A stretch of DNA of 64,000 nt from Lepidostoma basale (taxonomy: Eukaryota; Arthropoda; Insecta; Trichoptera; Lepidostomatidae): positions 3,100,001 to 3,164,000 of the forward strand of contig JAHDVF020000211.1 in the NCBI GenBank assembly GCA_022606425.2, given 5' to 3'. The notes under the pieces are model-generated. The model searched no databases and was not told the DNA's origin. It worked only from the letters and a program-made list of their open reading frames with translations. Below, piece by piece: positions 11,671-24,800 of the stretch. A program made the translations under genes and the position numbers. How positions within the stretch are numbered: position 1 is the stretch's first letter; the number at the start of each line of letters is the position of its first letter.

Positions 11671-12185
11671 ATATATAGAATGGCATTGATGATGATAACT
11701 CCAAGAACATGTTTTTAGTTCATAGATTAGAATTCTTTTTAATATTAATTAAATTATATTCATATAGTAAATATCTCATCAATCAGTGATACACCAGCTT
11801 AGACGTATGATATCAATTGTAGAAGGTTTTATGATATTTCGAAATTGCCTAATACTATTTGTTAATTAACTTTAAACATTACCTTCGGTTCAATACAATA
11901 CAAATCTCTCACTATTGACAAGGCTAGATTATTGAGATTCCTTTAAGTAACAGGAAGCCGAAGATAACGTATAAGTTATTACCACGAAAAGTTTTGCGAT
12001 ACCTGACTAATTGCTTGGAGCAGTGACGGTCGATAATTTATATTTTTTATGTTTCAATCCTAGGATTGAATTTCCTAATTTTTTAAGTTTCAATCATAGG
12101 GATTGGTTTGCAGCAAAGTCTTACTTCGATTTCGCTCTTGCTTCGATTTCGCATTAAATTATAACTATTATTATTTAAATAATAA
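11670..12185. other. AT-rich DNA, no feature
   Basis: No open frame or repeat recognised. 12,040-12,110 has a short direct duplication of GTTTCAATC. Confidence 0.4.
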
Positions 12186-12290
12186 TTAAATAAAACGATG
12201 TTTTTTAACTACTTCCACTTTTGTCTTTATTTAGACAGCGACCGGTTTCGCCAGGCTCGCTGGCATCGACAGACTGGTAACACTATTGTA
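12185..12290 (-). mobile_element. Single Penelope-type terminus (family ii)
   Basis: ACCGGTTTCGCCAGGCTCGC and TGGCATCGACAGAC read in reverse: stem GCCAG/CTGGC, then GAAACCGGTCGCTGTC. Confidence 0.55.
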
Positions 12291-12359
12291 AACTTAGTCC
12301 TTTATAAACTTAGTCCTTTATATACTTTAAATATTATTTAATTCCACACAGTATCACAA

Positions 12360-12975
12360 AGGCTAAATATGGCTATATCAGTCAACAAAACAAAACGTCT
12401 CACTATATCAAGGCAACCTACAAGATGTAAGTTGACTTTTGATGATATATCTGTGGAGCAAGTAATGAGTTTCAGATATTTAGGAGTCTATATGCAGCCA
12501 AAATGACCTTTATACCGAAGCACGATAACAAGTCAGTAAAGCCTCTGACGTGACAGGATGTCTGAAGTATCTGGTCTGGAAGAAAGCACATGCGTATCGA
12601 CAGCAAGATCAGAATTTATAAAACATGCGTGCGGTCATGACGTACGCTGTAGAGATGCGGGCCGACACTGTGCGAACCAAGGGACTACTAAGAACATAGG
12701 AGATTAAGGTCCTAAGATCAATTACTCAATCCGCAACGTGGACATAAGAAAAACTTGCGAAATAAAGGATATCGTTCAGTGGAGTAGATCCAGAAGAAGA
12801 TACTGGAGGGATCATCTAGCCCGAATGAATGGTGACAGACTTGGATATACAGCCGCTTATGAAATCCCCTCCGGACACCGCCCACCTAGAAGACCGCCTA
12901 AGAGATGGAAGGACAGCTGGACCCCATCATTTCTGTGCCACAGATCGTCAGATATATTAAAAGAAGAAGAAGATT
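12360..12975 (+). mobile_element. LINE-G fragment
   Basis: Broken coding from a SFRYLGVYM block through IRKTCEIKDIVQWSRSRRRY, WRDHLARMNGDRLG and GHRPPRRPPKRWKDSW. Confidence 0.65.
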
Positions 12976-13547
12976 ATTTAATTTCGATATAAACAAATAT
13001 TCACATATTAAAATAATATAATAAAATTAATTGTTTTTTTTTTCAATTCAAATATGTTTTCACACAAATAAACTACAGCAATATTTAAAGTTTATTGAAT
13101 ATCATTCAAGTTCTTTCAATATTTAATACAGAAATACATATTTAATTAAAATTCAATAAATTTTTTTCGTTTGTGAGTGTGTTTATAATTTTATCAGCTT
13201 TTTTTATTTATTATTTTGAAAGATTGTCACTGCCCGCCAATGCGTATTGATAGCAATTCAACTTTACTGATTAAAGAGAAATAAATTATGAAATATTGAT
13301 AAGAAAAACAGTAGCAATACGCTTTCTGGAATTCATTCATTTTTTTTTAATTGGTATAATCCATATTACATAAACACATACATTGTTGATAAGCTATGTT
13401 TTGTAAAGACTTATTTGAACCAGTTTTGGTCCTTACCATGCATTGATATCATTACACATTTTGTACCATTTATGTTCTTAAACATGTTTTAAATTATAAT
13501 TTTTACATAAATACTAAACAATATATTAAACTTCGTCGGATTGTGGT

Positions 13548-13620
13548 CTAGGGGACAGAAATACTGCCTCCTGATCGAGAGGACTTGGGTTCAAACCTGG
13601 ACACGCAAGATTTCTTCCTC
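13548..13620 (+). repeat. tRNA-like sequence (pseudogene or SINE head)
   Basis: TGTGGTCTAGGGGACAGA resembles box A and TTGGGTTCAAACC box B at tRNA spacing, with a CCTC/GAGG anticodon-like arm. The acceptor stem does not pair, so it is not an intact tRNA. Confidence 0.4.
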
Positions 13621-13799
13621 TAATATTATTTTTATTCAAATAAGCGGAAATAATGTATTAAAGACACCATTGATTGTAATCCTTGGTATTTAGTATTTAA
13701 TAAAAACAAAACTGGCTGATTTAACTTTTTTTAATTTAATGTAATAGTAAACATTTTTAAGATATCGACGATACGATATTAATGAATAAAAGCACATTT

Positions 13800-13990
13800 T
13801 CTTGTATATTCGCCATACTTTGTGTTGTTATGATACTCTCTTTCTCTTTTTAATTTTTTATTATACTTTGTATATACAACACTTATATTTAAAAAAATTA
13901 AATTACATGGACATGTTTCGGACAACCAGTCCTTCTTCGGTGATACATATTTAAAATATTATAATATTGTTTACATGAGCTGACAGATGT
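13800..13990 (-). mobile_element. Penelope-type terminus (family v)
   Basis: GACATGTTTCGGACAACCAG and TCCTTCTTCGGTGATAC plus the TTTGTATATACAACAC flank. Confidence 0.55.
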
Positions 13991-14532
13991 TATAAAGATT
14001 TATAAATATATGTAAAAAAGAAAAAGAGAAAAAAAGCAAAAAAAAATCTATTTTTTGTGAATTTTCTCTTGATGATGAAGTTAAATAATTTGAGGAAATA
14101 AATTGAAAACATCGTTTTAAGACATTATAAGTGAGCAGTAATCAATATTTAGGTAGTTATTTAAAAATCAATTAATTCACTCAATATTAAATGAAAAACG
14201 TAGCGTACCCACCATATTACGTAATTAATTATATATTTTTTTAACGTTTTCCCATTTTTACTTTCGAAAACCAATTCAAAAGTAAAATGTACGTCAGAGC
14301 CGCTTTTATTTAAGCATATAGAAAATCATATTTTATTCCATTCTGATTTTTAAAAACTCAATGTAATGAAAATCTTATAAATAAAATACTATAAGCTTAT
14401 AAATAAAATACTATAAGCAGATGCCACCAGCAAAGAGCTTTAAATACGCTGTTTATTTATTTTTTGCATATGCTTTTTAATATTGCATTTTTATAAAAAA
14501 AATGTAAATATTCCTTTTGGTTACACCCCTTT

Positions 14533-14935
14533 CTAATCAAATCAAATCAAATCCGTTTATTAACTCAAAAGACATTACGAACAGCAAAAATGTTTAAGCC
14601 ATCTATTGAGTACATGTAAACTATTATATACATTCAACATAATACCAGGAACGCATTAGAGATGGTTCGACATTAGGAAGACAAGATGCTTTCTAAAGTC
14701 GAGAGTATTTGGCCCCTGAACGTACTAATATGAAAGACGTCGATCTCCGAAGAGACCGCGTTCAGCAAACTAATTGCTCTTCCCACCGGTGTCACCAGAG
14801 GCAGATTGGTTCTGGCGGCCGGTAGGTAAAACAATCTGTGCTGTCGCTGTCGGAGATATCTATCGGGGATAAAAAGACCAACACCATCCAGCATGGCCGA
14901 GTTCTCGAAATATCCGATGATTAATCTAAAGAAAT
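14533..14935 (-). mobile_element. LINE-B 3' fragment
   Basis: TCAAATCAAATCAAATC tail on +, then reverse coding LDGVGLFIPDRYLRQRQHRL to EIDVFHIS. Confidence 0.75.
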
Positions 14936-15466
14936 GGAAATTTAAATTAAATCAAAATTAAAATTATCTGTATTGTCACATATTGCATTTCTCTACTAAC
15001 TGTTTTTATTTGTTTTTAATTTATTGTTTGTAATAACGATTAAAAATGGATTGTTACAGAGCTGGTACCCCAATCAAGTACTCACCTGTTTAATAAATTT
15101 AATCTCTCTAGGTCCAAATAACCCATTGGTTCCTAGAAAAATCTTAATTGTTTAGTTTAATGGCCCCATCTACTAACATTATATAAATTCTTCAAATGGC
15201 TAATCAGTTCGTGGAAAAACCTCAAATTGTTTAGTGTAATGGCCCCTTCGATTTGCATTATATAAATTCTTTCCCCCACCCTAATTTCTTTAAAATCAAT
15301 ATAAGGACACATTGTTTGGCGACTAGGTTCAGTTTGAAAATGCCCTCGCAAGGCGAAACAAATTTGTAACTGATATTTGTATAAGAGATTATATGAATAA
15401 AAAACAAAGTAAAACCATTAAACATTCACGTTTATTATTATAATAACTAAAGAAATGGGTTATTAG

Positions 15467-15650
15467 CATTCCCCATTGGTTCCGAGCTTTCCAAAAAGAA
15501 TTGCTGTGGGATAGGGCCACGGATAACTACCATGCTCCCGCATGTAGAGATACCTCAGATTTTTTTCTGAACCCTCTCCAGCATAACGGAATATCTCGCC
15601 TCGTGAGGACTCCATATCACAGAAAGACTCTTTCGAACCCGGGACGTTCT
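15467..15650 (-). mobile_element. LINE-B internal fragment next to Ork1 exon
   Basis: The reverse complement of 15,467-15,650 matches 25,680-25,865 (GAGTCCTCACGAAGCGAGAT to the GTNYL region). It ends about 75 bp before the Ork1 acceptor at 15,722. Confidence 0.7.
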
Positions 15651-15722
15651 ATGTGGCACTTACCACTCACCCACGAAGGTCGTCTAATTATATATTTAAT
15701 CTTATTGTACTTGTTCTTTCAG

Positions 15723-15899
15723 AGTTGTTAAGCGAGAACTACCTCCCAAAGGATCCCATCGCCCAGCAAGATATCGTGGATAAGCTGTCTGTCTTCTGCG
15801 GGAAACCAATGCTCAACTTATCAGAGACGGAAGAGATTGTGGTACTTTGGGACTTCTATCACGCCTTCTTCTTCTCCTATACCGTGGTCAGCACTATAG
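15723..15899 (+). CDS. Ork1: Ork1 exon: distal cap and pore helix 1
   Basis: The acceptor is ttgttctttcag and the donor is gtgggt. The exon starts with the last two bases of a codon, so a coding exon must precede it. It encodes the end of the extracellular cap (a Cys in LSVFCGKP lies where Ork1 has SDYC), then [17 protein letters not shown], the first pore helix. It ends after the first base of the first filter glycine codon. A LINE-B fragment ends only about 75 bp upstream of the acceptor. Confidence 0.9.
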
Positions 15900-18800
15900 G
15901 TGGGTACTTTATAACTATTTTAAATATTATATTGTACATAGTAGATGGTTTCTGGTTCTGATTTTGAAAATTTGGTTTGGTTCATGTGGTGCTCCCGTCA
16001 ATTTGGAGAAATTTCGTGTACTCGTATATGTGAACGGTTTTGGTCAATTTGACTGTTGCCGCAGTTAATAGTAGTTAATTGTGACACTTAATACGTTTGT
16101 ACTGTTTTGATGTCAAAATTATACAAGTTTTTTCGTTTATATAAAGAATTTTGACAGGTGTAAAAATAAAATTTTCATTTGTTCCAATGACAATTTGAAT
16201 AATTTCTTCAATATTCTTTTAAAGTTCTTGCTGGTGTTGGTTGGTTTTAAGTGCCTAATTACTGTTAATAAAAAAAGGTGGATACGTGGAACATTAATTA
16301 AATCATATAATAGACAATATGTGCACCATCTAAAAATAACATTTTGTGTTAAATTATTTTAACTAACTAACTAACTAACTAACCATCACGCCGTCTCCCC
16401 GAAGGGGTAGGCAGAAAGAATGGACTGCCACACCTTTCTTTCCTGACATATTTCTCTCGCTTCCTCAACATTCATACATCGTGTCATGCACGCGCGTCGA
16501 TTTCTCTGACTCCCCACATGGCCGACATTCAATATTTGATTTATTTGATCGTGCCACGTTTTCCTTGGTCTTCCCCTATTTCTGGTACCATTAACATCAT
16601 TAACATATAATTTTTTTACCATTCTTTCTTCATTCATTCTTTCCATATGTCCAAACCATCTTAATGATCCTTTCATTATTTTGTTCATGACACCATCATT
16701 CGTACCGCATTCACTTCTTATATTTTCATTCGACACTCTATCATATACAGAATATCCACACATTCGTCTAAGAGATCTCATTTCTACTGCATTTATTCTA
16801 CTTTCATCCTTCCTTTGCCAGTTCCATGCTTTGCTTCCATACATAAGGGTCGGTAGAAGAACACCATTGTGCACTGCCATTCTAGCTTTTTTGGATAGGT
16901 TTTGTTTGCGATGACAACTTTAAGTGCACCATTCACTTTGTTGCCTGCCCCAACCCTTCTTTCAATATCCCTCTCCACTCTCCCATCTCTTGTAAACATA
17001 CTACCTAAATACACAAACTCAATTACTTGCTCCAAGTTTTCACCATTCACGCTAATGTTGCAGACTGTCGTGGTTTCTTCCTTTTCAAAAATCATTACCT
17101 TGGACTTATTAACATTCATCATCAGATCATTTCGCATGCATACCTCATACATACAATTCACCAGGACTTGTAGTTCATGCTCGTTGTCAGCAAGTAGGAC
17201 AGCGTCATCCGCATACAAGAGACAGCTTACTGACACTCCGCTTATTTTGGCACCTACATCCAACCCTTTCAGCTCTCTCATACAATTGTCCATATACAGA
17301 TTAAATAACCACGGGGACATTACGCAACCTTGTTTGACACCTTATTGATATCAAACCAGGCTGTAAGATCTCCATTTACTCTGACACTAGCAGTGCTTTC
17401 TGTGTATAGCGACTTAATTGCCGTGATCAGTTTTGTACTTATTCCATATTCAGACAATATTTCCCACAACTTTTTTCTATTAACGTAATCATATGCTTTT
17501 TGCAAGTCGACAAATGCACAGAAAAGTTTGCGGTTTTTGGCCAGAAACTTCTCCGTCAATGTACGAAGTCCAAAAATTTGATCCATACATCCTCTGCCAT
17601 TCATAAAGGCACCTTGCACATCCCAAACTTTGTCACTCGTCAATTTTCTTACTCTTTATATTAAAATTCTGCCATAGACTTTACCAACGACACTCAAAAG
17701 ACTAATAGCTCTGTGGTTTCCACATTCCATACGCGATCCTTTTCCTTTGTACAGGGGCATAATTACTGCTCTCCTCCAGTCTAGCGGCGTATATCCTTCC
17801 TCCAAGCACTGGTTAAATAACTTACATAACCATGCAGAAACCACTTCGCCACCGCTTTTAATAAAATCTATGGCAATACAATCAAATCCAACAGCTTTTC
17901 CACTTTTCATTGCATTCACAGATCTTTTCATCTCATTCGTACTTATTTTCTCAATATTATCATTCATAGGTCCCGCACTTGCACTAGTTGTTATACTTTC
18001 GATCACGCTTGTATCACCACCATACATCTCCTTAAAATATTCCATCCATCTTTCTTGTATGATCTTACTCTCCGTTAACATTCTTCCCTCGTTGTCTAAA
18101 ATTGCTTTCACACATCCACTATCAGGAGGATTTCGGGCTTTTTAACTTCTTTCCAAAACATTTTTAAATTTGCTTGGAAGTTGTTTGTCATTTTGAGCCC
18201 TTCTTCCTCCTTCAGCTTTTCTTTCCGCGCTTTCACTACCGACTTCACTCTCTTCTTGCATACCTTATACAAATCTTTTGCTTTTTCATACTTAACTCTG
18301 TCATTCTTATTTATCGACAACATATTCAACCAAGCATCTTTCTTCTCTTTAACAGCAATCTTTACATCATCATTCCACCATGCATCCCCTTTCCTTCTTC
18401 CTTGTACACACACACCACACGATTCTTTCGCTGATTCACATAAACTCTCCTTCAAGTATTTCCAGGTCTCGTCAATACTCAACTCACTTACATCCCGCTC
18501 ACTCAATCTATCTTTCACTTTTCTTACGAAATTATTTCTTACGTCATTGTTTTGCAGTTTTGTTATGTTATTTTATTTTATATCATTGTATTTTACATTA
18601 AGTGTTTCAGAATTATTTTGTGGATGTTGGAAGATCGAAGTGTGCGCGGGAGATGCCTATTGGTGGCGATGAGGTTCGCAACCCATCACACCGCGTCTCC
18701 CGCTGGGCGAAAAGAGAAGGATGGAGTGCCGCATCGGTTAAAGTGTGACAGTCCATTCTTTCTGCCTACCCTTTCGGGGAGACGGCGTGATGGTTAGTTA

Positions 18801-21800
18801 GTTAGTTAGTTAGTTAGTAGATGTATATATATATTTTTAAAGTTTAGGGTTTTAAACTAGCAACATTGTTTCTACAGACTGTTAATTTGACAGTTAATAG
18901 TTGATTTGTAGTCAGTACGTTTTGCCATTTTACCATGAAGAGACTGACATCAGAACAGCGCTTGCAAATTGCGCATATTTATTTTGAAAATCATGGTTCG
19001 GTTCGCTAAACTTATCGTGCACTACATCCATTTTACGGTCTACATAATCATCCATCCGAGCAAGTTATTCAGAAGACCATGGATCGTTTTCGCACCACGT
19101 ACACTCTAGTGGATAATACGCATCCACAAAGACGACAATTGACGAAAATTGAACTTCACGATTGCGCTTCATTCGAGCTAGCCGTGGCGCTCTAAAGCCC
19201 GAAATCATATTTAAACAATAATGGCATAAAAGTATCTATTAAATAAAGCCAATATCATAGACATAAACCATATATATATTTTTTTTCATTTTGAATATGT
19301 ATTGTATACCTCTAAAAAAATCACCCTATGCAACATAAAATTTAATATTTAATCGCTGACAGCATGGACGATCTACAAGTCCTAGTGACAAGAATGTACG
19401 AAGTGTGCAACAAGTATGACCTTGTGATGAATGTGTCAAGGTCTAAAGTTATGGTATTTGTAAAGGAAGAATGTATGACGGATTGTGACATAAGTGCGAA
19501 CGGTGAGAAATTAGAGCAAGTTACCGAATTTGTTTATATAGGAAGCATGTTTACATGAGATGATAGAATGGAGAAAGATATCGTATGAGGGTTTGAGCTG
19601 AAAACAAAATAAATTATGCACTCAAAGTCATGCACTCGTGGCCGAGTGGTAAGTGCATTGACTGCCACCCCGAAGGTTCCGGGTTCGATTCCCGGCGAGG
19701 GCAGTTTGATTGTCACACTGCCATTGGTCTGGTGTAGAATTCACGTGACAATAAAATGGCGATAGATTAGCTACCTGTCACATGTCACGAGAATCACTAT
19801 GATAGCTATAATAATACCTTTTACATTGATTTGGCGCATGCTGTCATGATGTAAAGAGCGATTCAACAAAATAATAATAATAATAATAAATACCGCAAAT
19901 AGAAATATATCGACTGAAGCAAAGATGGCAGTGCACAATGGAGTTCTAGTGCCGACCCTTATATGTATATGGAAGTGAAGCTTGGAGTTGGCAGAATAGG
20001 GATGAAAGTATGATTATTGCCGTAGAAATGAGGTCACTAAGAAGAATGTGCGGAAACACAACGAATGATAGAATATCGAATGATAAAGTAAGAAAGAAAT
20101 GTAAGGCGGATGTATGTGTGATAAATAAAATCCAGAAAGGGTCACTAAGATGGTTTGGACATATGGAAAGAATGGATTAGGGAAGAATGGTAAAAAATAT
20201 ATATTCGAATAGTGTGAATGAAAAAGAAGTCGAGGAAGGCCAAGAAAGACATAATAGCATGACCAAATTAATCAATTACTGAATGGCGACCATGTTCGAA
20301 GTAGGAACGATCGACGAGCGTGCATATCACGATGTGTGAATGTAGAAGAGGCGCGAGCGTTATGTCAGGATAGAACAATGTGGCGATCCATCCTCTCTGC
20401 CTACCCCTCCGAGTAAAAGGCGTAATGGTTAGTTGTAGTAGTGATAGTTGCTATATTGCACTACATAATCAGTCTTATGGGACTCGTCCTCGTGGAAGAC
20501 CTCCTAAAAGATGTAAGGACAGCTGGGAGTCTACCTCACAGGAGCAGCAACACTCAGGAGAACAGATCACATAGGTATACAACAAGGAAGAAGAAGAACC
20601 GTCGACCTTCGTGGCAGCGTGGCAAGATCTCTGACGTCCATACCGAAGGACCCGGGTTCAATTCCCGGCGATGGCAGTGTGATTGTCACACTGTCATTGG
20701 TCTGGTGTAGAATTCACGTGACAATAAAATGGCGATAGATTGGCTACCTATCACATGTCATGAGAATCATCAATAAAATAGCTAAAATTAATATGTATAC
20801 AGTAATTGGGTTCAAACAACCTGTTGTATACAGAAAAAAAAAAAAGAAGGCTAACTATTGCGCTTTCTAAACGTTCCCTCCCCTTGTAAGATAAGAGCTA
20901 TAAATCTAATTTCAATAAAACGCGAGTGTCCTCGCGACGATTATAAGTGATATTTCCCGAGCACTAGTTAGCATAGTATGACCTTAAACTGTATTCCTGC
21001 GAGAATCAGATTTCTATATACTTTATTGATGCCTCAATACACTCAAGATATGTAAATAAACACATACTTGTTAAATCTGTTCAAACTAGTTATCACAAGC
21101 TCAGAATGTTACTTTTCTTTCATTGCGTTGTCAACTGCTGAAACCATGTTTATTTTTTAATACAGGATACGGAAATTTGGCGCCAACCACTTCGCTAGGC
21201 AGGATCTTGATGATTTTCTATGGCATCTTCGGGATTCCCATCAATGGTATCCTGTTTGCAAATCTCGGAGATTTCTTTGGGAATACTGTGAGTAAAAAGC
21301 TTATATTATATTAAACTCAATTGAATAGTCCATTGTTTTGGCCGAAAAACTATGATACCTTAACATTTTAAACTGTAAATTTGAATAAATTTATTATTGT
21401 ATCACATTCGAGACCAAAAACAAAAATTTTATAATAGAAATTAGAAAATTTTAGAATTTTAAAGGCAAAAAAATGTAAACTTCATGTTGTAAATAACCAA
21501 ATTCCTTCTTAATCCCCATTAGTATTATATATAGTACATTTAAAACTTTTCCCTTGTACAATCTTGCTAAAAAATAATAATACTACCTTCAACTTTTGTC
21601 ACCTTTCCTATTAATATAATCTGCTTCCTGTTATTGTTTATCGTTTTTAATTTATTATTTTTCATCGTTTTTGACTCTATACTATGTGTAATTGTTCCTT
21701 CTAAATACTGTTTTATTATTATATTTTCCAGCTTTAAAATTATTTCTTATAAAGAGTACCAACCGTTTTTTTAATTAAATGTTTAGGTACCTAAATCAAT

Positions 21801-24800
21801 TTCAGCAAGAATATCAAAATTATATCAAAGAAATTATTCAAATTAACATAGGAATAAATACACATAAAGATTCGAAAAATCACGAAAATTTTATATAATA
21901 TTGTAACACTTGATGATGTCAACATAGGTTGATGAAACAGCTGTCGCGTAAGATAAAATACAATTGTGATACAAAAACAAAGATATTTAATTTAACAGTT
22001 TTCAATTCAATTAACTAACTAAATAACCATTTTTTCGCGACGGGGTAGGCAGAATCAATGGACTGTCACATTATTCTTTCCTGACATACTTCTCTAGCTT
22101 CCTCAATATTCATACATAAGAATGTATGAATGTATGGGGGAAAATTTGGAGCAAGTAGATGAGTTCGTGTATTTAGGTAGTATGTTTACAAAATATGGGG
22201 CTGGCAACAAAGTAAATGGTGCGCTTAAAGTTGTCATCGCAAACAAAAGCCTATGCAAAAAAGATAAAATGGCAGTGCACAATGGCGTTCTTCTACCGAC
22301 CCTTATGTATGGAAGCGAAGCATGGGACTGGCAAAAGAAGGAAGAAAGTAGAATAAATGCAGTAGAAATGAGATCTCTTAGACGAATGTATTGTATACAA
22401 AGTATATAAAAAAGAAAATATTATAAAATGGTTTACATACTTGATCAGTATTGACAGATGTTATAAATATAACATCAGTCGATCATATTTGTAAACAATT
22501 TTTAATATTTTTAATATCTGCATATATAATATCACTGAGGAAGGACCGGGTTATCCGAAACAAGTTATATTAATTAATATTATAATAAATAATTTTAATT
22601 TGTTTAAAATGTTTGTGTTGTATATACAAAGTATATAAAAAAGAAAAATATAAATATAAAACATGTACAACACAAAGTTGGCGAACATAGAAGATATGTC
22701 ATAATATTTTAAATTCTGCTTATTTTCATTCCTGACATTTTCAACATTTCACCAAACAAAGTTAAATGTAAAATCATTTTTTCTATCGTAATATCGGGGG
22801 TCGTACATTCAATCAATCAAAACATCATCTCAATTTCGGGGGAATACATCTTGTCTTTTCCACGTAAATTATACTATGATAACTTTTTTGCCATATTCCT
22901 TCAAAATATAAATATATTCAATGCATCATATAATTCCAACAAAGATAAGAATGTTAACATGTTACATTTGGTAAACGAAGGTGATTGAACAATGTCCAGT
23001 AAATTATAATAAAATATACGTGTCCTATATGCATTTACTTGAAACTGTGGTATTTGCACCATTGTTTAGAATGATTTATGAACATTGGTAATAACAGGTA
23101 TTCATAATAATGTTGAAAGTATTTTTTTACTATGTACTTCATAGTTTGCTTATCTTTAATTATTCTACATAAACTTTTCATAAAGTTGTTCTCATTGTTG
23201 ACATACACTTCACCATCGTAATAATCTTTTCATATTTGAAATCAATACACAACCATTCATCGTGAACAATGATGTAAAACTCCATATTAAATAATTAATA
23301 CGAATGAAAACATCAGTTTTCTAGAAGTTTTATTATATTTTATGGGAATAACATGTTTCGCCCTTCTTAGACTTTATCAAATGTGACGAGACTTATACAC
23401 TAGTAAATGGAGCGGATTATGGTAATTAACGAAAATTGATGTGACCTTATACATTAACAAATAATTATTTGGATAGGTCCAGAAATATTGGAAAGTGTTT
23501 CTTGGAACTCGTTAAAAAAATTTATGACAATGGTTACATAGTTAGGGGATTCTAAATGATATTATATAAATCAAAAAAAAGTTATTTGAGGTGCGACGAA
23601 ATAAAGTGTTTTTAAAAAAAACATATTTTTACAAATTGTTTACAAATGATTTTGCATATTTCGAGGTGACTGATGATTCTAAGTATTATATATAAAATAA
23701 AATCGTCATCCTGTTTGCGTACACTCAATTGATGTATTCTTCTCTTCTGCATCTGAAATGTGAAATAAATACAGGGCAGAATTAAGAGTTCTTTGAATCT
23801 AATTATATATCGGAACTACATTAAGGAGTGGGGATGAATATATGTTAGTTTGTTTATTGATTAAAGTTAAATTATGTTTTTTTTATATTCATTTCTCATA
23901 GTTCCAATAGATTGAGAGTGTACCCTTTATTATGAATGTGTAGCGGAATTGGTACGTTATTTGAATCTAGGGCATGTTTATTGTCTAATAGATGTTTGGC
24001 AAATTGGGAGTTTGATTTATTCAGTCTGAAGGACCTAATGTGTTCCTAGAAGCGTGTTTCAAAAGAACGCCCTGTTTGGCCTATGTATACAGCGCTGCAA
24101 TCATTGCATTCTAATTTGTATATTCCGCTATTTTATAATATATCTATTTTTTGTTTAGAGTTTTTCAATGTAGTTCCAATATTATGTGTGGTGTAGTGGT
24201 GTGTGTTGTGTGGTGTAGTGTATATAAGCTGCAACGAGTTGGAGTTTCGTCATATTTGATGGTGCCTTGGAAGGGCGAAACATGTCATTCCATAAAAAAA
24301 TAAAAAATGGACGACAGGAAATCGTACTTGCTGTCGTCCATTTTTTTCTGTCGAAGATAACCATCCGGTACATAAAGATGGATAGCCTCCAAGATGACGG
24401 AATTCTCAAAGAATCCCTTGATAAGTCCGAAAAAATGTGTAAGTGTGCACCCATCCCTTCTTATCAGTAAACTATTGGTCCCCAGCATGCCCAAGAGGAA
24501 TGCAGTGGGATAAAGCCACGGATAGCTACCAAACTCCCTCATGTATTAGGAGACCCGACCGGGAAATGACCAAACGAAAACAGAGAGGATGATGATAAAT
24601 CAATAAATGATCGATTTTCGTTACATTTATCACGTAACGAAACGTAAAGTTAATTAGATGACCTGCAATATTTTGAATAGCCCAGAAATAAGTTACACGA
24701 TAGTGCTTTTTTTACGATACATATCTACGTTAATTAAATTACGGTTTTTACCAGCTTACGTTAACACGTAAATAGTCAGTCACGTCATTGCACTGGTCTA

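Larger units (their letters stand above)
12975..14530. other. Very AT-rich stretch
   Basis: Contains only the tRNA-like sequence and one Penelope-type terminus. 14,380-14,420 has a 24-bp direct repeat (TTATAAATAAAATACTATAA). Confidence 0.4.
23262..24300 (-). mobile_element. Penelope-like element remnant with inverted termini
   Basis: The left end, 23,262-23,370 (GAACAATGATGTAAAACTCC to ACATGTTTCGCCCTTCTTAG), and the right end, 24,258-24,300 (CTTGGAAGGGCGAAACATGT onward), carry the same terminal motif in opposite orientations. A GIY-YIG endonuclease remnant lies between them on the - strand. Matching termini recur at 28,262-28,296, 28,990-29,165 and 37,555-37,645. The RT domain is missing. 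Confidence 0.65.

Noticed and set aside
13548..13620. Functional tRNA gene
   Set aside because: Boxes A and B are recognisable but the acceptor stem does not pair and the D arm is poor.
16681..18672. Several + strand frames over 16.7-18.7 kb
   Set aside because: They oppose the LINE-A RT on the - strand and have no recognisable domain.
18781..18820. (TTAG)n arrays as telomeric repeats
   Set aside because: The insect telomere unit is TTAGG; these are 4-bp units always joined to the LINE-A 3' end, so they are element tails.
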